Source: a virus. Taken from it: a stretch of 64,000 nucleotides of DNA. Numbering within the stretch: the stretch's first letter is position 1; every line of letters begins with the position of its first letter. The notes under the pieces are model-generated. The model made no database searches and had not been told where the DNA came from. It worked only from the letters and a program-made list of their open reading frames with translations. Shown here piece after piece: positions 17,003 to 25,366 of this stretch. The position numbers were made by a program, and so were the translations under genes. The stretch covers positions 124,001 to 188,000 of IMG/VR virus record IMGVR_UViG_3300023184_000027; one strand, 5' to 3'.

Positions 17003-18850
17003 TTAAGCTTGCATTTGTTTTGTTCTAGACCCTGTTTTGCTACTTGTTAAATTATTATTTGGGTCTAATTTACCAATAGAATATATTGCCTGAATCATTT
17101 GTGGGTCTTTAAATGCCAACGCTAATTGTGTTGTATCAATATTTGGATTGTTAGAATCTATTTTAATATTTAAATTAACATTTGAATCAACCGTGTGTTT
17201 AGTGTTTGCCTCTGTTACCCCACCAGGGGTTGTTGAACTAACATTTCTTAATGTGTTTGTTGTTTCAGCATTTGATGATTGATTACCAATTACTTCTTTA
17301 ACTTGGGGTATTGATTCAATCACTTTTTTTAATCTTTCACCAGAATTAACCATTAATTCTATAAAAATATTTTGGGATGTTGTTAAATTTTTCATTGATT
17401 CATCAGCTTTATCAACAGTCTCATTAAAAGCTGTTTTAAGACCTTTCTGAACATTTTTACTAGCAGATTGTAAACTCTCCAAAACTTTAGATAACGAAGA
17501 TTCTCCTTTAACAAACTTGTTAAAATCCTCTAAAACACCACCAACATTTTTATCAATCCCTTGTCTTATAGTTTTGATAGACCCCGATTCAATATTAAGA
17601 GTATTTTCTAATTGTTTATATAATTCTCTTGGAGCGTCTAACGCCGCTTGACCAACTTTTGTCCCCGCTAAAGCTCTACCAGGTCTATTTGCAATAGTAT
17701 CTAACGACGCTTTCATCGATTGTTGTTGAGTAAGTTGTGATTTTGCAACATCTTCAAGTGTTTTAGGTTGTTTAGACAACGCTTCTATATCGTCTTTACT
17801 TAATTCAGTAACACTTTTCCCCACAACCGCTTCACCCTGTTTATCAGTAAAACTAACCTCATATTTTCCTGTACCTTTATTCATTTCTGCCATATTGGCA
17901 ATCATAGTTCTTTGGTCTTCACTTATATCACCACCCGGAAACTTAATAGATTTCATTTTTTCAGACAATTCAGCACTACCTAAAGCCATTTTAGATAATT
18001 GTTCAGTATTTCCAAAAAGTTCCATAGAAATTTCTTTCATTTGTCTTTTAGCCCCTGGCATAATTTCAAAATTACCATCTTTGTTCAATCGAACAAATTG
18101 TTCACTCATTTTAGCAATTTGATTCTGAAGTTCCGCTGGGTCATTTTGCGCCAAATCCATTAATCGAAGTGGGTCTAATAAATCACTTTGTGCCACACCT
18201 AATCTTTGCATCGATGCCGCCATAGAAATCGCTTTCTCAGGGTCAAACAATCTATCAGCAAGGTCTAAAGTACTTTTCATATCAACTCGTAAACCGGTTG
18301 CTTGTGCTGCCATTTTAGCTAAACCATCAACACCATTAGCAAAGTTAAATTTATTAAGTGCTGACATATTTTCAAGAACTTGTTTAGACACTGTTTGAGA
18401 ATTAACACCTAAACTATTCGCTTTTAAAACTACTTTTTCCATTTGGGAAGACGCATTATACATAGAAAACCCCGCATCTTTAAATCCTGCGGTAATTTGT
18501 TCAATACTTTGACCCGACACTTCTTTAGCCGCATATAATTTAGCATAAGATTCTGAATTAAGTATTAAATTTCTACCTAAAGTTTTTGCTGCACTGTTTT
18601 GCATATCAATAATTGCCCTAAAGTCACCACCTAAAGCAACAACACTAGTTGATGCATCAACCATTGAAGCTTTTATCGCAACCAAATTTTGATTGCTGAC
18701 ACCCATAGTTTTCATAACTTCAGATGCCGCACTATCTACCTCATGTAAAATCCCTTTAATTTTTGCGTTGTCAAAATTATTTGAAAAAATCTCCCCGAGT
18801 TCTTTGATAGATTCTTTAAATGAATTTAGAATACCGTCCTTATCATCCAT
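17003..18850 (-). CDS. Tail tape measure protein
   Basis: This 615-residue protein is helical throughout, with many A, K, S, M and L residues and no cysteine. Its N-terminal 300 residues include repeated patterns such as SKQVLENMSALNKF, MAAQATGLRVDMKSTLDL and ISMAASMQRLGVAQSD, typical of tape measure proteins. The C-terminal part is serine/threonine-rich. Its position directly after the frameshifted tail assembly chaperone is the classical place for this gene. The length is close to the T4 tape measure gp29 (590 residues), so a tail of roughly T4 length is expected; that estimate is inference. It determines tube length and is packed inside the tube. A TATTTATA box lies 17 nt upstream. Confidence 0.8.
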   Translation of the reverse strand: MDDKDGILNSFKESIKELGEIFSNNFDNAKIKGILHEVDSAASEVMKTMGVSNQNLVAIKASMVDASTSVVALGGDFRAIIDMQNSAAKTLGRNLILNSESYAKLYAAKEVSGQSIEQITAGFKDAGFSMYNASSQMEKVVLKANSLGVNSQTVSKQVLENMSALNKFNFANGVDGLAKMAAQATGLRVDMKSTLDLADRLFDPEKAISMAASMQRLGVAQSDLLDPLRLMDLAQNDPAELQNQIAKMSEQFVRLNKDGNFEIMPGAKRQMKEISMELFGNTEQLSKMALGSAELSEKMKSIKFPGGDISEDQRTMIANMAEMNKGTGKYEVSFTDKQGEAVVGKSVTELSKDDIEALSKQPKTLEDVAKSQLTQQQSMKASLDTIANRPGRALAGTKVGQAALDAPRELYKQLENTLNIESGSIKTIRQGIDKNVGGVLEDFNKFVKGESSLSKVLESLQSASKNVQKGLKTAFNETVDKADESMKNLTTSQNIFIELMVNSGERLKKVIESIPQVKEVIGNQSSNAETTNTLRNVSSTTPGGVTEANTKHTVDSNVNLNIKIDSNNPNIDTTQLALAFKDPQMIQAIYSIGKLDPNNNLTSSKTGSRTKQMQA

Positions 18851-18867
18851 ATCAAATTGTGTTTATA

Positions 18868-18875
18868 TATAAATA
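18868..18875 (-). promoter_or_regulatory. Candidate late promoter box (tape measure)
   Basis: The minus strand reads GTATTTATATATAAAC, with the box 17 nt before the ATG at 18850. It overlaps the 3' arm of a hairpin (18872-18913), so promoter and RNA structure share bases. The related TATATAAACA also occurs upstream of the chaperone gene at 19793. Confidence 0.4.
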
Positions 18876-18913
18876 CGCCAACAACAATTTTATTATTCTT
18901 GTTTTGGCGTATT
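18872..18913 (-). promoter_or_regulatory. Long hairpin at the end of the frameshift product
   Basis: The minus-strand RNA can pair AAUACGCCAAAACAA with UUGUUGUUGGCGUAUU: about 15 bp with one bulge and an 11-nt loop. The stop codon of the frameshifted chaperone lies in the loop. No U-run follows, so termination is doubtful. It could limit read-through into the tape measure, which is needed in few copies per virion, or affect its translation start. Confidence 0.5.
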
Positions 18914-19793
18914 GTCTTCGATTATTCTATCAATTAAATATTTTCTCATATAGGTTGGCATGATGTTAAAATCATTATATGATGTTCTAATAAATTTAGA
19001 GAGTAAATAATACTCTTCGACTAGAAGTTGTCGATAATTAGAAGAAAGGCCGAAAAAACTCCACCCCAAAGGTAATCTCGAAAGTTACCAAGTCTCCTGA
19101 AGGGGCTTTTACTGTTTGTTTTAAGTCTAATGATGGTTGGTTTTCTTTGATGAAATTACGAACATATTTTGAGTCCATAATTGGTAATGAATCAACAAAT
19201 AATGAAATGTCCCCAGAATTTGAATTACCGTCAATTTCCACAATTTGTTTAGCCAATCTCCAAGTAACAACAGGAGCTGTTCTACCCACTGGGTAAGACT
19301 CCTCTAATGTTGAGAGATTAAGAATGTCTCCGTAAGATAAAGGTTTTAATTTTACGGTATGCCCCGTTTTAGGTAGTTTTGTAGTAAACAACCCATTTTC
19401 ATCTGGTTGAACACTAGTTTTCTTAATATTTAATTCATCAAGAATTACTGTATATGGGAATTGTTTAGATGTCTTTGGGTCAACTAAATTTACATTATAT
19501 TCAGGACCAAATGATGTGTTTCTTAAGAAAATTAAAATAGCCTCAACATCGCCATCCAATAACTCTTCAGGTTTTAAATCGTGCTCATAAATTTTATTTC
19601 TTAATAAGGTCATAATAATATTACTATTATTTTGAGATGCCCCCATTAAAAAATTCTCATCATTAGCGGTTAAATAACCGACTTTAATAGATTTCTTTTT
19701 TGATTTGTAAAATATCCCACCAGAGGGTAATATTACTACATCGTGAGGTAATGAAAAATTTTCAGTTGCAGCGTTAATTAAATCTTGTTCCAT
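18893..19793 (-). CDS. Tail assembly chaperone, long form by +1 (or -2) frameshift
   Basis: Reading from 19793, ribosomes that shift at the T-run (19058-19052) leave the zero frame after codon 247. They continue from 19051 to the stop at 18893, adding 52 residues: GLSSNYRQLLVEEYYLLSKF, then IRTSYNDFNIMPTYMRKYL and IDRIIEDNTPKQE. The added frame has no ATG upstream of this point (a TAA precedes it by about 9 codons), so it cannot easily be made on its own. The predicted product is 299 residues. Its gene order (tube, chaperone, tape measure) is the one in which many long-tailed phages express a G/GT-type pair by programmed frameshifting. The long form should recruit tape measure and tube subunits. 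The frame shift is seen in the sequence; that it is used is inference. Confidence 0.75.
19038..19793 (-). CDS. Tail assembly chaperone, short form (gp26-like)
   Basis: This zero-frame product has 251 residues, ending GVEFFRPFF. The N-terminus (LPHDVVILPSGGIFY, then VGYLTANDENFLMG) and the middle (LKPLSYGDILNLSTLEE) resemble T4-type proteins annotated as gp26 baseplate hub. I read it instead as the short form of a tail assembly chaperone. The reasons are its place between tube and tape measure and its overlap with an in-register downstream frame. The short product ends only four codons after the slip site. A TATATAAACA element lies about 15-25 nt upstream of the ATG, and a terminator closes the tube gene before it. 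Confidence 0.75.
   Translation of the reverse strand: MEQDLINAATENFSLPHDVVILPSGGIFYKSKKKSIKVGYLTANDENFLMGASQNNSNIIMTLLRNKIYEHDLKPEELLDGDVEAILIFLRNTSFGPEYNVNLVDPKTSKQFPYTVILDELNIKKTSVQPDENGLFTTKLPKTGHTVKLKPLSYGDILNLSTLEESYPVGRTAPVVTWRLAKQIVEIDGNSNSGDISLFVDSLPIMDSKYVRNFIKENQPSLDLKQTVKAPSGDLVTFEITFGVEFFRPFF
19048..19061 (-). other. Putative programmed frameshift site
   Basis: The minus strand reads GAG TTT TTT CGG CCT in the zero frame. The tRNA-Phe on the second TTT can re-pair on TTC one base forward, leaving GGC as the next codon. The zero-frame A-site codon is CGG, which should be rare in such an AT-rich genome and could slow decoding. A -2 slip from TTT to the preceding TTT gives the same frame. 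Confidence 0.65.
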
Positions 19794-19849
19794 ATAACTT
19801 ATTGTTTATATATAATTATAGTTAACATCTTTTTTTAATAAACATTAAA

Positions 19850-19893
19850 TATTTTAAAAAATAAAACCCATACATCATTTATATGACATATGG
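19850..19893 (-). terminator. Terminator after the tail tube gene
   Basis: On the minus strand CCATATGTCAT and ATGATGTATGG form an 11-bp stem (two G-U pairs, 4-nt loop), followed by the U-rich stretch GTTTTATTTTTT. It lies about 35 nt past the tube stop codon. It isolates the abundant tube message from the chaperone and tape measure. Confidence 0.7.
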
Positions 19894-19926
19894 ATTTACG
19901 TTTTAATTATATAGATATTTTGAAAA

Positions 19927-20415
19927 TTAATAAACTAATATACAACGGTCCATACGAATTGTCGCCGTAATAGACGCAAGAGCATCCGTTGAATATCCTA
20001 ATGAATCAAAATTAACATCACTTAAAAACGAACCTTCTAAAATCCATTTTTCAACAACAACACCTGTTGGGTCTAACATTTCTAAATCAATATTTTTCTT
20101 ATATCCCGCAGCATACCCCATTCTACCTGTTACAGATTCTGCACATAATCTAACCCACTCCATAAGAGCTTGAGACGCTGAAGGTCCAATTGGGTCTCTA
20201 AACTTAACATTAATTACTCCCCAAGTAAATCTACCAGCAACATATGTTGAAGTATTTAGAAAAGGAATTTCTGTTGCGTTAATTGTAATATGTGGTCTAG
20301 CCGCGGTTTCAACAAACCATTCATTAATTCCCAAAGAAGATGGAAAACGAACAATAAACCTATTCTGTCTTTTAGGTTCATACGGTATGGGCATTTTCAT
20401 TAATAAATCAGCCAT
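19927..20415 (-). CDS. 19: Tail tube protein, gp19-like
   Basis: This 162-residue protein is almost the same length as T4 gp19 (163 residues). Characteristic stretches are MPIPYEPKRQNRFIVRFP at the N-terminus, WGVINVKFRDPIGPSASQAL in the middle, and WILEGSFLSDVNFDSLGY followed by ASITATIRMDRCILVY at the C-terminus. It forms the hexameric rings of the inner tube through which DNA passes. It stands alone between a TATTTATA box and a terminator, which fits a highly expressed late gene. No oddities are visible. Confidence 0.88.
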   Translation of the reverse strand: MADLLMKMPIPYEPKRQNRFIVRFPSSLGINEWFVETAARPHITINATEIPFLNTSTYVAGRFTWGVINVKFRDPIGPSASQALMEWVRLCAESVTGRMGYAAGYKKNIDLEMLDPTGVVVEKWILEGSFLSDVNFDSLGYSTDALASITATIRMDRCILVY

Positions 20416-20456
20416 TTTAAATTGTTTTTAATTTTATTTTATTTTATTGTTATTCT

Positions 20457-20464
20457 TATAAATA
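20457..20464 (-). promoter_or_regulatory. Candidate late promoter box (tail tube)
   Basis: The minus strand reads GATATTTATAAGAATAACAA, with the box 41 nt before the ATG at 20415. The sequence is nearly repeated upstream of the plus-strand gene at 30496 (GATATTTATATGAATAACAA). Confidence 0.5.
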
Positions 20465-20555
20465 TCGTCAATTAAAATTTTTTCTATTTACTTTTAAAAC
20501 TTTAAAAATTATAATTAAGCATAACTAACTAGATTTTTATTACTAGTTTTTTTAT

Positions 20556-21377
20556 TTAATATTCTTTTTTTATTCCTCCCGCTGTTGAATAAGTCTTAAT
20601 TATGTTTTCTGGTTCTTTTTCAAAATGTTTTTTTACTACATCAACATTTTTTATATCATCATCTGAAAATCCTACTTTAGGTATAAAATAATTGCTTATC
20701 TTATTTTTTAAAAATGCTTTTTTCTGGATATGATTAGAAACTTTTTTAACATATTCTACAAATTCTTTTAATGCCTTAATTTTACCTTCTTCTGGGTTGA
20801 CAGCAGAACCCTCACCAAAAGTCACCGGGTAAAACTTACATAAATTTAAATATTCCCTAATCATCTCACTTTTAGAGATTTCTTCTTCATCAGCCAAGTC
20901 TCTATATTTTTCTAAATTTTTTATTAATTCTTCAGAATCAATTCCGTTAAAATTAGAAACAATATAGTTATAACAACCCTCTTTAAGTACTGACGGAGTA
21001 TGTCCCCTAGCAGTCACGATTGAAAAAATCGACCCATTGTTAATTGCTTCTGCAAAATCAGGCCAAGCTGGTCCTGGTTTAGCTAACATAGCATCGACAA
21101 TAAATTGTTTATCACCTTTTATACCAAAATATCTAAATGGTTCATCAGCAAACCCAACAATTTTATGTTCATCATAATCAAACGGTTCTTTACCAATTTG
21201 TTCTCTATATTCCGCAAAATCTTCAGTTGACATACCTACCTCATCACCGTCCTCATCTTTTAATATGATTTTAGTTGGCATAGATACAATATTGTCGTCC
21301 CAATCAAATGCGTAGTATTTTTCATCAGGGGCTCCTGTTTCATCAATACCTTCTATTAATTTTCTATTTTTTAACAT
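20556..21377 (-). CDS. HAD-like hydrolase between sheath and tube genes
   Basis: This 273-residue protein has the main HAD signatures. Motif I is FDWDDN (D25, D27), motif II is in IVTARGHTP (near residue 121), and an acidic motif IV-like VGFSDDDIKNVD lies near residue 240. Such enzymes are phosphatases or related phosphotransferases acting on small molecules, nucleic acid ends or proteins; the substrate cannot be told here. Between motifs I and II there is an acidic insertion with EVGMSTEDFAEYREQIG. The first ten residues, MLKNRKLIEG, contain L-I-E, which could be a prohead protease site if this is a packaged or assembly protein; that is speculative. It sits between the sheath and tube genes, so it is expressed with structural proteins. 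Confidence 0.65.
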   Translation of the reverse strand: MLKNRKLIEGIDETGAPDEKYYAFDWDDNIVSMPTKIILKDEDGDEVGMSTEDFAEYREQIGKEPFDYDEHKIVGFADEPFRYFGIKGDKQFIVDAMLAKPGPAWPDFAEAINNGSIFSIVTARGHTPSVLKEGCYNYIVSNFNGIDSEELIKNLEKYRDLADEEEISKSEMIREYLNLCKFYPVTFGEGSAVNPEEGKIKALKEFVEYVKKVSNHIQKKAFLKNKISNYFIPKVGFSDDDIKNVDVVKKHFEKEPENIIKTYSTAGGIKKEY

Positions 21378-21400
21378 ATGTTTTTGTATGGCTATATTAC

Positions 21401-21426
21401 AACCGACCGGAATTCACCGGTCAGTC
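21401..21426 (-). promoter_or_regulatory. GC-rich hairpin between sheath and HAD genes
   Basis: GACTGACCGG and CCGGTCGGTT on the minus strand form a stem of about 10 bp (two G-U pairs) with a 6-nt loop containing GAATTC. It lies just past the sheath stop codon. No T-run follows, so it may be a processing or mRNA-stability element rather than a terminator. Confidence 0.45.
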
Positions 21427-21439
21427 ATAACAATTTTAA

Positions 21440-24400
21440 TTATATATTCTCAAAAGAAGCTCCGGTTGGAGTAATATAGAATGTGATATCTATAAATTCT
21501 AATGATTTGGTTGGTTTGATATAAATCTTACCAGTCATTTGATTTCTGTCTAAATCAGCAGCATCTGATGATACTGTTACACGGAAATCATATAAACCTC
21601 TATCTCTTCTGATAGCATCCAAAATAGGGTTAACAGCGTCCAAGAAGTCTTGTCTTACTTTAGCGTCGTTTTGTTCAAACAATAATCTTACAGATACCGC
21701 AGAAATCAATTTACGAGCTTGAAGTAATAATCTTCTAACATTGATTCTATCTAAAGCCGATTGTCTTACTTGAAGAGTTTTATTACCCCAAATTACAGTA
21801 CCAACATCAGAGAAAGTAGCAATTGGGTTAATACGACCTTGATAAAGTGTATCTCTATCTTCTTGGGTTAGTTTACGTCTCGCTTTAACCGCATTTACAA
21901 TACCTCTTGTGTAACCCGCCGCAGCGAACCAAGGGAAAGCAATGTTATCAGTTAATGCTAAATTTCTCGTAACCTCAGCCGTTGCCGGTAAGTAGATTTG
22001 AGTATTGTTAACACTATCTCTTGTTAATACCCAAGGGTAGTAAGTTGCCGTGTAATTAGAATCTACACCTATTTGGTCTAAATTATCCACAGCTTCTTGA
22101 GGGTAGATTAAATCTAATTGGTCTCCGGTAGAAGGTACAAACATATTGTAATCAGGAGTTGTTGTAATATACAACGAATCCGCTCTATCATTCTCAATCA
22201 TATCAATAGCACTTTCAACTAAATCTGAATTGTTAAGATAATCAATACCCGGTGTTACAAAAACATTGATGTTAACCGCCTCAGGATTAGAAAATGTCAT
22301 TTGTCCTAATTTATATGCGTAATAATCAGTGTTACCATAATCTTGAGTATTGTCCCCAACTGTAATTTGTTTAAATGCTCCCCAACCTGTTGCTGTAGGA
22401 TATTTAATCGAAGGACAAGAACCGTGTAAGTAACCATTTCTACCTAATACAAACGTATCACCATTTGTTCTGTGTTCTCTGTAGATATCCCACCCGTCAA
22501 AACCTCCTTGAACAAGGAGACTGAATTTACGAGAATATAGTCTATAGTAAGGACTTGATTCGTTATCAGGGTCTTTAGTGAATGTTGCATCTCCAACATA
22601 GAATGCTGGTGTACCACTTGTTGCAAAAGCATTAGGAATTAAGATACTATTAGCGTCTTTATCCATGTGGAAACCTTTAGTTCTTGTTGACCAATCATCA
22701 CCTGTGATATCATTACAAACATCTAACGGAAGTTGTTTACCTTTATAACCAAAGAAATCAGCATCAATACCAATACTATCAGATATACCAAGATAAGTTC
22801 TTCTTACATTGTCACCACCACTTCTAGTTGCGTCATCCGCTCCTGAACCTAATCCAAATGGGGGGTTATAAACAACCTCACCAGGATAATCGTATTTAGT
22901 TTTCATAATCGGGAATGGTGATTTAACACCTGCGTAATCTCTAGAATTAAACCCTAAAAATCCACAAGGAAGAGCGTCCATTGGGGCATCTTCGTTAATC
23001 TCAATCATAACATATTTTGAATTTAATTCGTACTCACCATCCATAGTACCAATTTTCTTAGCAATGAATGAATTGTCGTTTATATTCATATTACAATTTG
23101 TAAATTTCTCAAGAACAACAGGTGCACTATCTGAATCATAAAAATCTCTAACTAACACATCAAAAGTTCCATTGTTAAATGAAATATTTGCGATAGATAT
23201 TTTAACCTCTGTGTTAGCAGCTTCACCATCAGCGATTGTTGTAAATTTAAATAAGTTGTAAACTTTATTACCTCTTAATTCAGATACAACCCAAGGAGAT
23301 GTTGGTGATTGATATTTTTCTAAGTACCAAGCGATTGATGTTGGGTCATTTTGTTGTCTAGCATTAGGTAATGCTGTTAATTGACAATTTAAACCTCTAA
23401 TATACCCTTTTCTATATCCGTATGTTAATAATGTTTGATATCTCTCTTCTACATACAATGGAACTGTTGTTCTTGGTTTTGCAAAATTGGACGAACCAAA
23501 TACTTTACTAATATATTTAGAATCAGAATTTTGGAATGAGGTTTCAAAGAAATATGACTCACCATCTTTATTAGTAACATTTAAACCAAAAGTAGAATAT
23601 GGGTTTTTAGTAATTCCTGAATAAACTGAAGTACAATCTATGGAAACATCTGTTAAACCAGATACTTCATAAACAGCTCCGTCATCACTACCGTAAGTAG
23701 CTAATCCTCTTGAACGAAGTGTTGCAATAACTAAATCGTCAAAATCAGTATAAGCCATTCCTGAATAAACATAAATTTCACCTACAACTGAACCTGAATA
23801 ACAAGATTTAGTTGTACCTGTGTTAGGTGTTCCAGTATTACCAGCAATATTAACATTACAAGGTACTACAGTTTCAACACAAACAGTCCAAGTAGTTGTA
23901 ACACTTTCATCTTCTGAAAGTAAATTATAAGATAAACATCCACTTGAAAAATCGTTAGCCGTATGTCCACTAATTTGATTTGTCAAAATTGACACATTTC
24001 CTGCACAAGTATTGAACCCACAAACAATTTTTGATAAGTCTACACCTACCGGAACGACAACGTCTATTCTATTTGTGTTATAATTAATACTACCAATTGT
24101 TGTAGCACTTAAACTTGATATAACAATTTTTGCATCACTATGAATTCCTTGTATTATAGTGATTGTGTCACCAACTTGATACCCCGTCCCTGGTGAATTA
24201 ATCGTTACTCCGGTAATCACATTACTAACATTAACTGCAACATTAACCGTTAAACCAGTTCCGTAAGTACTACCTGATGTTGTACCACTTCCTGCGGAAT
24301 ATCCTGTTCCACCTGATAATGAACCAGTGTTAAAACCTGAAACATATCCGCCAACACTAAATCCAAAGAAAGTAGCACAAGTTGATGAGGTAAATGTTGG

Positions 24401-25240
24401 AACAATAGTGTCTATAACACCATAAAAAGACGAACCCGTATATGAACCACCACCAATATTGTCAAACAATGAATAATACCAAGGGTCGTTTTGTGGTGCT
24501 GTGTAATCAGCTAAATCTGAACTAACATTTTCAACACCAAAAACATTTGTTGATGCTGTATATGATGTTAATCCTGAATAACTACTTGTTGGTATTGTAC
24601 CAAAATATGAAATACCTGAATACGAATCGCCATAATTGGTAATTGAGTTAAATATTAAATTATTAATATCTGAACGAAGAGTTGAGATGCTACCGTTAAA
24701 TAATTCATAAGGTAAATCTATTCTATCTGTTATGAAATCTTGTAAATTATCTCCAGTATCAGTTATAGATGATAAACTATCATTACAACCTGAAAAGTCA
24801 TAATGATACACATATGTTTCATAACTATCACAACCATCAACACAATCAACTATTGTTGGAACATCACAATAAAAATCTATTGTGGTTGGGTCTACATTTG
24901 CTTTTGTTGTGATTGACCAAGATGGTCCCGCATCATATCCGGAAAGACCTAAAACTCTAGTTACAAATAATTGATTAGATTGTTGTAAATATGCTTTAGC
25001 GATATAGGACGCCTCATACTTTGGTATTTGTGTGTTTATAAATTTTTCAGGGGAAGTTCCTCCAAAATACGCCGAGAATTCATCAAAATTTCGTATAAAA
25101 ATAGGTTCGAAGGCTGGACCTTTTAAGGTTTCACCAACAATACCTAATGTAGTTACACCCACACTTTGGGCTACGAAACTTAAATCAACTTCAGAAGTAT
25201 ATACTCCAGGAGATACGAATACTTTACTGTTTGATGCCAT
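21440..25240 (-). CDS. 18: Contractile tail sheath protein, gp18-like, with large insertion
   Basis: The N-terminus MASNSKVFVSPGVYTSEVDL is the standard start of phage sheath proteins, followed by VTTLGIVGETLKGPAFEP. The C-terminal 400 residues include WFAAAGYTRGIVNAVKARRK, LYQGRINPIATFSDVG, VRRLLLQARKLISAVSVRLL and the final GKIYIKPTKSLEFIDITFYI, all typical of gp18. The protein is 1266 residues against about 659 in T4. The extra length is mainly a G/S/T-rich, beta-type region (residues about 115-560) with cysteines and a GTGYxVGDTITI element. That region is probably exposed on the outer face of the sheath. The protein surrounds the tube and contracts at infection. It has a TATTTATC box 37 nt upstream. 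Confidence 0.9.
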   Translation of the reverse strand: MASNSKVFVSPGVYTSEVDLSFVAQSVGVTTLGIVGETLKGPAFEPIFIRNFDEFSAYFGGTSPEKFINTQIPKYEASYIAKAYLQQSNQLFVTRVLGLSGYDAGPSWSITTKANVDPTTIDFYCDVPTIVDCVDGCDSYETYVYHYDFSGCNDSLSSITDTGDNLQDFITDRIDLPYELFNGSISTLRSDINNLIFNSITNYGDSYSGISYFGTIPTSSYSGLTSYTASTNVFGVENVSSDLADYTAPQNDPWYYSLFDNIGGGSYTGSSFYGVIDTIVPTFTSSTCATFFGFSVGGYVSGFNTGSLSGGTGYSAGSGTTSGSTYGTGLTVNVAVNVSNVITGVTINSPGTGYQVGDTITIIQGIHSDAKIVISSLSATTIGSINYNTNRIDVVVPVGVDLSKIVCGFNTCAGNVSILTNQISGHTANDFSSGCLSYNLLSEDESVTTTWTVCVETVVPCNVNIAGNTGTPNTGTTKSCYSGSVVGEIYVYSGMAYTDFDDLVIATLRSRGLATYGSDDGAVYEVSGLTDVSIDCTSVYSGITKNPYSTFGLNVTNKDGESYFFETSFQNSDSKYISKVFGSSNFAKPRTTVPLYVEERYQTLLTYGYRKGYIRGLNCQLTALPNARQQNDPTSIAWYLEKYQSPTSPWVVSELRGNKVYNLFKFTTIADGEAANTEVKISIANISFNNGTFDVLVRDFYDSDSAPVVLEKFTNCNMNINDNSFIAKKIGTMDGEYELNSKYVMIEINEDAPMDALPCGFLGFNSRDYAGVKSPFPIMKTKYDYPGEVVYNPPFGLGSGADDATRSGGDNVRRTYLGISDSIGIDADFFGYKGKQLPLDVCNDITGDDWSTRTKGFHMDKDANSILIPNAFATSGTPAFYVGDATFTKDPDNESSPYYRLYSRKFSLLVQGGFDGWDIYREHRTNGDTFVLGRNGYLHGSCPSIKYPTATGWGAFKQITVGDNTQDYGNTDYYAYKLGQMTFSNPEAVNINVFVTPGIDYLNNSDLVESAIDMIENDRADSLYITTTPDYNMFVPSTGDQLDLIYPQEAVDNLDQIGVDSNYTATYYPWVLTRDSVNNTQIYLPATAEVTRNLALTDNIAFPWFAAAGYTRGIVNAVKARRKLTQEDRDTLYQGRINPIATFSDVGTVIWGNKTLQVRQSALDRINVRRLLLQARKLISAVSVRLLFEQNDAKVRQDFLDAVNPILDAIRRDRGLYDFRVTVSSDAADLDRNQMTGKIYIKPTKSLEFIDITFYITPTGASFENI

Positions 25241-25277
25241 TTTTTTTGTTGTTTTTATTTGTTAATTTATTTTTATT

Positions 25278-25285
25278 GATAAATA
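25278..25285 (-). promoter_or_regulatory. Candidate late promoter box (tail sheath)
   Basis: The minus strand reads ATATTTATCAATAAAAATAA, with the box 37 nt before the ATG at 25240. It shares the longer form ATATTTATCAA with the boxes at 28634 and 61925. Confidence 0.45.
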
Positions 25286-25322
25286 TTCTGAAAAAAAACA
25301 AAAGACTTTACTTTGTGCTAAC

Positions 25323-25330
25323 TATTTATA
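25323..25330 (+). promoter_or_regulatory. Candidate promoter box for the small RHH gene
   Basis: The plus strand reads CTATTTATATTTTAG, 35 nt before the ATG at 25366. It may act as a TATTTATA box, or as a host-like -10 (TATATTTTAG). Confidence 0.35.
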
Positions 25331-25333
25331 TTT

Positions 25334-25366
25334 TAGGTAGACTTTTTTCTACCTTTTTTCTACCTA
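25334..25366 (+). promoter_or_regulatory. Inverted and tandem repeat at the RHH gene start (possible operator)
   Basis: TAGGTAGA (25334-25341) and TCTACCTA (25359-25366) form a perfect 8-bp inverted repeat. Between and including the right arm is a tandem 11-bp repeat TTTTTTCTACC (25343-25353 and 25354-25364). The right arm ends on the A of the start codon. This is a plausible self-binding operator for the ribbon-helix-helix product, or an RNA stem hiding the start. Confidence 0.45.

Noticed and set aside
20520-20556. Hairpin AACTAG/CTAGTT after the HAD gene as a terminator
   Set aside because: The stem has only 6 bp and the T-run is on the plus side, the wrong direction for the minus-strand gene.
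25231-25365. Longer N-terminal form of the ribbon-helix-helix gene starting at 25231
   Set aside because: The extension is a low-complexity hydrophobic stretch overlapping the sheath start and its promoter. The ATG at 25366 gives a complete domain.
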